From Vicinamibacteraceae bacterium (lineage in GTDB: Bacteria; Acidobacteriota; Vicinamibacteria; Vicinamibacterales; UBA8438), in NCBI GenBank assembly GCA_012271165.1, contig JAAXGX010000069.1, positions 26,915 to 84,711 of the forward strand: a stretch of DNA of 57,797 nt, read 5' to 3'. The translations under genes were made by a program, and so were the position numbers. Positions 52,594 to 57,797 of this stretch are shown one piece after another (positions within the stretch are counted from its first letter, which is position 1; every line of letters begins with the position of its first letter). The notes under the pieces are model-generated. The model was not told the DNA's origin. It saw only the letters and a program-made list of their open reading frames with translations, and made no database searches.

Positions 52594-53964
52594 ATGCAGA
52601 GTCCGGAAAACGGAAATCCAGATCTCCCACCCGGTCCGCAGGGAAGGCGCATCCGCAATCTCCTCGGGCGACTCCGTGATTTTCGGGGGCAGATGGCAGG
52701 CTTCCGCCAGGCTTACGGCGACATGGTCTTCTATCGGCTTCCGGGCATGAGTTTCTGCGCCCTGTTCAGCGCCGACCTCATCCGCGAGGTGCTCGTGGTC
52801 AAGGAAGCCGTGTTCACGCCGTTCCTGGCCAAGGAGGGGTGGGGAATCATCACGTCACCCTGCATGCCGCGAGACAGCGGCGAGCACCACCGGCAGGTGC
52901 GGGAAGTATTCGGGGGGGCGTTCGTCGACAGCCGCATGCACGGCTACGCGAGCGTGCTTGCCGCCAACGTCCGCGAAACCGGGGACGGTTTGCGCGCCGG
53001 GCAGGTCATCGACTACAAGGAGGCGATGGAGCGCCTGACGGTGCAGGCGCTGCTCGACACCATTCTCGGGCGCGAGCCGAGGATACGGCCCGAGGTGGCG
53101 CAGGAGGCCACCTGGGCAATCAAGCGGGACTGGGCGCTGGACTACCTGCCGGGTTCGTCGCTGCTGAGGAGGCTGCCGCTGCCTGCGAAGCGGCGCGCCC
53201 GGCGTGCGCTGCAGGCGATGGACGAAGCGGTCTACGGGGCCATGCAAAGGGCGCGTGCATCGTCTCACGGCGGCGAGGACATGACCTCCCACGTAGTCCG
53301 CACCGCGGATCGGCACGAGCGCTGCCCGTTCAGCGGCGACCGGGACATCCGCGACGAGTTGTACACCCTGGTGATCGGTTCCATCGATTCGACAACCAGC
53401 GCACTCGTCTGGGGTCTCGATTATCTTGCCCGGAACCCGGCGCAGCGTGACCGGTTCGAGCAGGAAGTCGACGAGGTGATGGGCAGTCGTCCCCTCGAGG
53501 GCGCGGACTTCGGCCGACTGCCCTATACCCGGGCCGTGTTCAACGAGATCGTCCGTCTCTCGCCTCCGTCCTATGCCAGCACGTCCCACTGGCGGCAGGC
53601 GCAGGAGGACTGCCGCGTCGGCGGCCATCTGATTCCCAAGGGCACGATAGTGCAGACCTGTATCGGTGAGCTGCACCGCGACCCTGCCCATTGGGAGCAC
53701 GCGGATCGGTTCAAGCCGGAGCGGTGGCTCCAGGATGCGCCGCCCGTCCACCCGGAGCACGCCTATATTCCTTTCCTCAGCGGACCCCACCGCTGCCTCG
53801 GCTGGGAGTGGGCCACGATGCTGGTCGTGCTGGCCCTGGCGGGTCTGGCCCAGGGCCGGCGGCTCGAACCCCTCGCGAGCAAGCCAATCAAGCCGGACGT
53901 GTTGGGAATCGGGGTAAAGGGGCCGGTGCGAGTCACCGTGCGTGAGCGGAGGTCCGCGGCATGA
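52594..53964 (+). CDS. Cytochrome P450 (tandem copy 1)
   Basis: DLPPGPQGRRIRNLLGR; ExxR as FNEIVRLSPP; FKPERWLQ; heme loop FLSGPHRCLGWEWA; I-helix VIGSIDSTTSALVW. Confidence 0.95.
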   Translation: MQSPENGNPDLPPGPQGRRIRNLLGRLRDFRGQMAGFRQAYGDMVFYRLPGMSFCALFSADLIREVLVVKEAVFTPFLAKEGWGIITSPCMPRDSGEHHRQVREVFGGAFVDSRMHGYASVLAANVRETGDGLRAGQVIDYKEAMERLTVQALLDTILGREPRIRPEVAQEATWAIKRDWALDYLPGSSLLRRLPLPAKRRARRALQAMDEAVYGAMQRARASSHGGEDMTSHVVRTADRHERCPFSGDRDIRDELYTLVIGSIDSTTSALVWGLDYLARNPAQRDRFEQEVDEVMGSRPLEGADFGRLPYTRAVFNEIVRLSPPSYASTSHWRQAQEDCRVGGHLIPKGTIVQTCIGELHRDPAHWEHADRFKPERWLQDAPPVHPEHAYIPFLSGPHRCLGWEWATMLVVLALAGLAQGRRLEPLASKPIKPDVLGIGVKGPVRVTVRERRSAA

Positions 53965-55301
53965 AGCCCGGCGGAAGCCCGGCGCTGCCGCCCGGACCGA
54001 GGGGAGGCCGACTGCGCAACCTCTACCGGCGGCTTTTCCACTACGCCGAGTTCATGGACGAGCTCCATGCAGAGTACGGCGACATCGTCTGGTTCGAGCT
54101 GCCCCTGCTGAAGTGCTGCGCCGTATTCGACGCCGAACTGGCGCAGGAGGTCCTGGTCGCCCAGTCGCCCTCCTTTGCGCCGTGGGCGCTGGGAGGGAGG
54201 GAGCCCAACAAGCTCATGGAGCACGGCTGTCTGCCGGTACACCACGGCGAGGAACACCGCTGGCGTGCCGAGCTCATGAAGAGCGCGTTCGCCGAGGATC
54301 GGCTTCACGCCTACGCCGACGTGATAGCGGGGCACTCCCTCGAGCTTTGCGAGCGGCTGCAGCCGGACCATGTCGTCGACCTCCGACCCGAGGTGGAGCG
54401 CTACGTATGGGACGCGCTGGCAAGAGTCATTCTGGGTCGTCACGTCGACAGCAAGGACGGGCTGCACATCGGACGATTGTTGAAGGCCGCCGACCTGCTG
54501 GACCTCCTCCCGCTCGGTCAGTTGCTGAAGAAGCTCGGTCCCAGGCCGCCGACGGCCGTGCTCGACGAGGCGATCTACGGCGCCATCCGGCAGGGCCGCG
54601 ACCGGGTCCATGACGGTCGCGATCTGGTTTCGCATCTCGTGAGGGCGGCCGACGAGGGGCTTTCCCGGTGGTCGTACGACAACGAGCGAGCGCTCCGCGA
54701 CGAGGTGATCGCGTTCCTGTGCGCCTTTACGGACGCGCCGACAGCGACCCTGTGCTTTGCCGTTCACCATCTCGCGCGCCATCCGGCGGTGCGCGAGCGC
54801 CTGGAGCGGGAGGTCGCCGACGTACTGGGCGGCCGCCCGGCGGCGCCCCGGGATCTCGACAGGCTGCCCTACGTGCACGCGGTCTTCAAGGAGACGCTGC
54901 GCCTCGAGCCGCCGGCCTACGTCATGCGCGCCAAGGAGGCGCTGGAGGACCGCGTCGTCGGTGGATACCGGATTCCAAGGGGGACCTTGATGTTCGTCGG
55001 AATGCGGGTGCTTCACCGCCGGTCCGACTATTGGGAGGACGCCGGCGAATTCAGGCCGGAGCGCTGGATCGAGGCTTCGGGGTCCGGTAGAGTGGCGTGT
55101 CCGGCGCACGCCTACATCCCGTTCGGCAGCGGTCCTCACAGTTGCGCCGGGTCCGATCTGGCAACGATGCTGCTCTTCTTCGCGCTGGCAGCGGTCGCTC
55201 AGCGCTTGCGGCTCGAGCCGACGTCGAGCCGCCCTCCGCAACGGGAGAACATCGGGGTGGGAGTGGACCGCCTCCTTGTAGCCGTAAGGAAACTCCCATG
55301 A
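53961..55301 (+). CDS. Cytochrome P450 (tandem copy 2)
   Basis: ATGA overlap with P450 copy 1; ALPPGPRGGRLRNLYRRL; FKETLRLEPPAY; FRPERWIE; heme loop FGSGPHSCAGSDLATM. Confidence 0.95.
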   Translation: MKPGGSPALPPGPRGGRLRNLYRRLFHYAEFMDELHAEYGDIVWFELPLLKCCAVFDAELAQEVLVAQSPSFAPWALGGREPNKLMEHGCLPVHHGEEHRWRAELMKSAFAEDRLHAYADVIAGHSLELCERLQPDHVVDLRPEVERYVWDALARVILGRHVDSKDGLHIGRLLKAADLLDLLPLGQLLKKLGPRPPTAVLDEAIYGAIRQGRDRVHDGRDLVSHLVRAADEGLSRWSYDNERALRDEVIAFLCAFTDAPTATLCFAVHHLARHPAVRERLEREVADVLGGRPAAPRDLDRLPYVHAVFKETLRLEPPAYVMRAKEALEDRVVGGYRIPRGTLMFVGMRVLHRRSDYWEDAGEFRPERWIEASGSGRVACPAHAYIPFGSGPHSCAGSDLATMLLFFALAAVAQRLRLEPTSSRPPQRENIGVGVDRLLVAVRKLP

Positions 55302-55341
55302 GACGAGCGATGATGGCCGATCGCGCCGGCTGAGGGGAATC

Positions 55342-56424
55342 ATGCCGCCGTTGCCGAACGAAGCTCGGAACAGCGACCTCGCCTACCAGGCCGAGGTGCT
55401 CCAGGGTGTCTCCCGCACCTTCGCTCTCACGATTCCCGAGCTTCCGGACCCGCTGCGCGCAGTGGTGGGCAACGCCTACCTGCTGTGCCGCATCACGGAC
55501 ACCATCGAGGACGATCCGGCCTTGTCCGCCGGCCAGAAGCAAAAGCTCTGGCGGCGGTTCGTCGACGTGCTGGCGAATCGGGACGACCCGCGGGACTTCG
55601 CGCGGGAGCTGGGCAGGATGCTGTCCGCGTCGACCACCGCGAGCGAGCACGACCTGGTGGCCAACACGCCCCGCGTCGTCCGCATCACCAACGGATTCAG
55701 TGCCGCCCAGCGCGGCGCGCTCGAACGCTGCGTCCGCCACATGGCGCACGGCATGCAGGAATTCCAGCGACTCGACACATCCGCCGGCCTGGCCAGCCTG
55801 ATGCAACTGGAGCGGTACTGCTACTTTGTCGCCGGCGTGGTCGGCGAGATGCTCACCGAGCTGTTCTGCGACTATTCGGTCGAGATGAACGACCGCCGCG
55901 GCGAGTTGCTGCCCCTGGCCGTCTCGTTCGGCCAGGGGCTGCAGATGACCAATATCCTCAAGGATGTCTGGGAGGACAGGCGGCGCGGCGCGTGCTGGTT
56001 GCCGCGGGAGGTCTTTCGCGAGACCGGGTTCGACCTGTCCTTTCTGCGCCCCGGCCAGAACCACCCGGGCTTCGCGCGGGGCCTGGCCGAGATCGTGGCG
56101 ATTGCCCGCCAGCACCTGGCCGACGGCATGCGGTACATCGAGCTCGTTCCGACCCGCGAAACCGGAATCCGCCGGCATTGCCTGTGGGCCCTGGGCATGG
56201 CGGTTCTGACGTTGCGGCGCGTTCATGCGACGCCCATGTTCAAGAGCGGTCGGGACGTCAAGATCTCGCGGCGCAGCGTGTCCGCCGTCATCGCCGTGAC
56301 GAGCCTGCTGGGACGCTCGAACGTTGCTCTCCGCCAGGTTTTCGGCACGTTGACTCGCGGTCTCCCCCTGCCGCGGGCGAGCCGTTCGGGCGAGCCCGAG
56401 AGGAAATCGTTCGATGCCGGATGA
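55342..56424 (+). CDS. Squalene/phytoene synthase family protein (squalene-synthase-like)
   Basis: GVSRTFALTIPELPDPLRAVVGNAYLLCRITDTIEDD; LERYCYFVAGVVGEMLTELF; QMTNILKDVWEDRRRGACWLP; both Asp-rich motifs present. Confidence 0.92.
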   Translation: MPPLPNEARNSDLAYQAEVLQGVSRTFALTIPELPDPLRAVVGNAYLLCRITDTIEDDPALSAGQKQKLWRRFVDVLANRDDPRDFARELGRMLSASTTASEHDLVANTPRVVRITNGFSAAQRGALERCVRHMAHGMQEFQRLDTSAGLASLMQLERYCYFVAGVVGEMLTELFCDYSVEMNDRRGELLPLAVSFGQGLQMTNILKDVWEDRRRGACWLPREVFRETGFDLSFLRPGQNHPGFARGLAEIVAIARQHLADGMRYIELVPTRETGIRRHCLWALGMAVLTLRRVHATPMFKSGRDVKISRRSVSAVIAVTSLLGRSNVALRQVFGTLTRGLPLPRASRSGEPERKSFDAG

Positions 56425-56953
56425 GGCGCCCGCAACCGACGGGATGTTGATTGTCGTCGACACGCACGATCGCGAGACAGGGATCGTGGACAAGATGACG
56501 GCTCATCGGCACGGAATCCTCCACCGTGCGTTCTCGATTTTCGTCTTCGACGCCAACGCGCGCCTGCTGTTACAACAACGAGCGCGAGGCAAGTACCATT
56601 CGGGCGGTCTGTGGTCCAACACCTGCTGCAGTCATCCCCGCTCCGGGGAATCCCTGCTCGACTCCGCGCACCGACGATTGCGCGACGAGATGGGGTTCGA
56701 CTGCCCGCTCGAAGCCGTATTCGGCTTCGTCTACCGCGCGACGTTGGACGGCGGACTCGTGGAGCATGAATTCGATCACGTGCTCGTGGGCCGGTTCCAG
56801 GGGACGCCCGTCCCGAACGCTTGCGAGGTAGAGGACTGGAAGTGGGAGAGTCTGCCGGCGATTCAGTCACGGTTTGCCGACAATCCGCGGCAGTTCAGCG
56901 CCTGGTTCAAGACGGCCCTCGACGGACTTCTGGCGCGCGGCTTTCCCCAGTGA
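56414..56953 (+). CDS. idi: Isopentenyl-diphosphate delta-isomerase, type I (Nudix)
   Basis: HRAFSIFVFDANARLLLQQRARGKYHSGGLWSNTCCSHPRSGESLLDSAHRRLRDEMGFDCPLEAVFGFVYRATLDGGLVEHEFDHVLVGRF; TCCSHP catalytic-Cys motif. Overlaps the upstream gene by 11 nt. Confidence 0.93.
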   Translation: MPDEAPATDGMLIVVDTHDRETGIVDKMTAHRHGILHRAFSIFVFDANARLLLQQRARGKYHSGGLWSNTCCSHPRSGESLLDSAHRRLRDEMGFDCPLEAVFGFVYRATLDGGLVEHEFDHVLVGRFQGTPVPNACEVEDWKWESLPAIQSRFADNPRQFSAWFKTALDGLLARGFPQ

Positions 56954-56990
56954 CGCGCCGGGCGGCGCGCGACCTGCCGTAGGCGGGGCC

Positions 56991-57701
56991 ATGCGCTTCA
57001 GAATCGCCTTCGCTGCCGCTGCTGCCATCGTCGCCGCGCCGCTCGGCCATCGGGCCGGCGTGCTGCCACTGAGCGCCGCGGTGCCGCTGCTGGCGGCGGG
57101 TGTTCTCCTGTCGCTCGGGTCGCTGGCGCCGTGGCTGACCGCAATCATGCGCCGCGGCCGGCTGGCGTTCCGCGACCGCCGGGAAGTCGCGACCGGCCTG
57201 TTGTCGGCCATTGCGGTCGTCGTGCCGTTGGCCTACATCCTGCCGGCCCTCGGCGCGCCGCCGATCCACGACATCACGACGGACCCCGACGATCCGCCGC
57301 GGTTCGAGGCGGTCGTGCCGCTGCGCGCAGGCGCGCCGAACCCGCTCGAGTACGGCGGGCCGCAGCTCGCCGCCACGCAACGGGCGGCCTACCCGGACGT
57401 GCTGCCGCTGGCCGCCGCCGCGTCGCCGACCACGGTCCTGGCGGCGGCTCGGTCAGTCGCGATGGAGCTGGGTTGGGAGATCGTGGCGGTGGACCAGGCG
57501 CAGGGCCTGCTCGAGGCGACCGCCACGACCTTCTGGTTCGGCTTCAAGGACGACGTCGCGGTCCGCGTGCGTCCGTCGGAGGGCGGCGGCGCGCTGGTGG
57601 ACGTCCGTTCGATCTCTCGCGTGGGGGTCGGCGATCTGGGCGCGAACGCCAACCGCATCCGAGCCTTCCTCACGCGCCTGCAGGCGGCCCTGGCCCGCTG
57701 A
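56991..57701 (+). CDS. DUF1499 domain-containing protein
   Basis: YPDVLPLAAAASPTTVLAAARSVAMELGWEIVAVDQAQGLLEATATTFWFGFKDDVAVRVRPSEGGGALVDVRSISRVGVGDLGANANRIRAFLTRLQ; N-terminal TM segments. ATG at 56991 preferred. Confidence 0.86.
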   Translation: MRFRIAFAAAAAIVAAPLGHRAGVLPLSAAVPLLAAGVLLSLGSLAPWLTAIMRRGRLAFRDRREVATGLLSAIAVVVPLAYILPALGAPPIHDITTDPDDPPRFEAVVPLRAGAPNPLEYGGPQLAATQRAAYPDVLPLAAAASPTTVLAAARSVAMELGWEIVAVDQAQGLLEATATTFWFGFKDDVAVRVRPSEGGGALVDVRSISRVGVGDLGANANRIRAFLTRLQAALAR

Positions 57702-57707
57702 AGCGCG

Positions 57708-57741
57708 TCCGGTCCGGCACCCGGGCGGATGCCGGACCGGA
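57708..57741 (+). terminator. 12-bp perfect hairpin immediately after the DUF1499 gene
   Basis: TCCGGTCCGGCA (57708-57719) / CCCGGGCGGA / TGCCGGACCGGA (57730-57741). No T-tract. Confidence 0.5.
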
Positions 57742-57756
57742 GCGCGGGACTGGCCA

Positions 57757-57788
57757 GGAGTCTGCGCCGTCGAAACGGTGCAGACTCC
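57757..57788 (+). terminator. Second long hairpin at the window end
   Basis: GGAGTCTGCGCCGT / CGAA / ACGGTGCAGACTCC (14 pairs with one G-T), 57757-57788. No T-tract visible before the window ends. Confidence 0.4.
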
Positions 57789-57797
57789 GCAAGGCGC

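Noticed and set aside
52594-56953. Calling a sterol, hopanoid or carotenoid pathway
   Set aside because: No cyclase, squalene epoxidase or desaturase is visible. The synthase product (squalene, phytoene or other) cannot be decided from sequence reading.
1-57797. tRNA, rRNA, transposase, integrase, toxin-antitoxin or phage genes
   Set aside because: Looked for across the ORF translations and intergenic regions; nothing convincing was seen, though a covariance-model search was not possible here.

Overview
High-GC bacterial window of 57.8 kb. The gene content (Oar/CarboxypepD_reg TonB-dependent receptors, DUF1592/DUF1552, DUF5916, CRTAC1/ASPIC-UnbV, Lcp-like DUF2236) suggests Acidobacteriota, Vicinamibacteria-like, but this is inferred from gene content only. 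Almost all genes are on the + strand; one three-gene block (20062..23717) is on the - strand. No tRNA, rRNA, CRISPR array or transposase was recognised. Main blocks: (1) tandem DUF5916 outer-membrane proteins with an NTF2/SnoaL-like gene between them; (2) DUF1592 cytochrome + DUF1552 + exported ankyrin protein; (3) a repeated module pairing a c-heme/PHM-like copper monooxygenase protein with a small secreted Ig-like protein of unknown family, at three separate loci; (4) three tandem lipoprotein epoxide hydrolases, a lipoprotein metallo-beta-lactamase-fold hydrolase and a Tat-signal flavoprotein; (5) a translationally coupled operon of three UnbV-type proteins, a TPR protein and a UnbU/RnfD-like membrane protein with no enediyne PKS in view; (6) two TonB-dependent receptors around a PQQ-like beta-propeller; (7) an isoprenoid-type cluster: DUF2236 oxygenase, complete RND efflux system, two tandem P450s, squalene/phytoene-synthase-like enzyme and type I IPP isomerase. 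Best candidates for undescribed systems are blocks 3, 5 and 7. All functional calls come from reading motifs in the translations; no database search was run.
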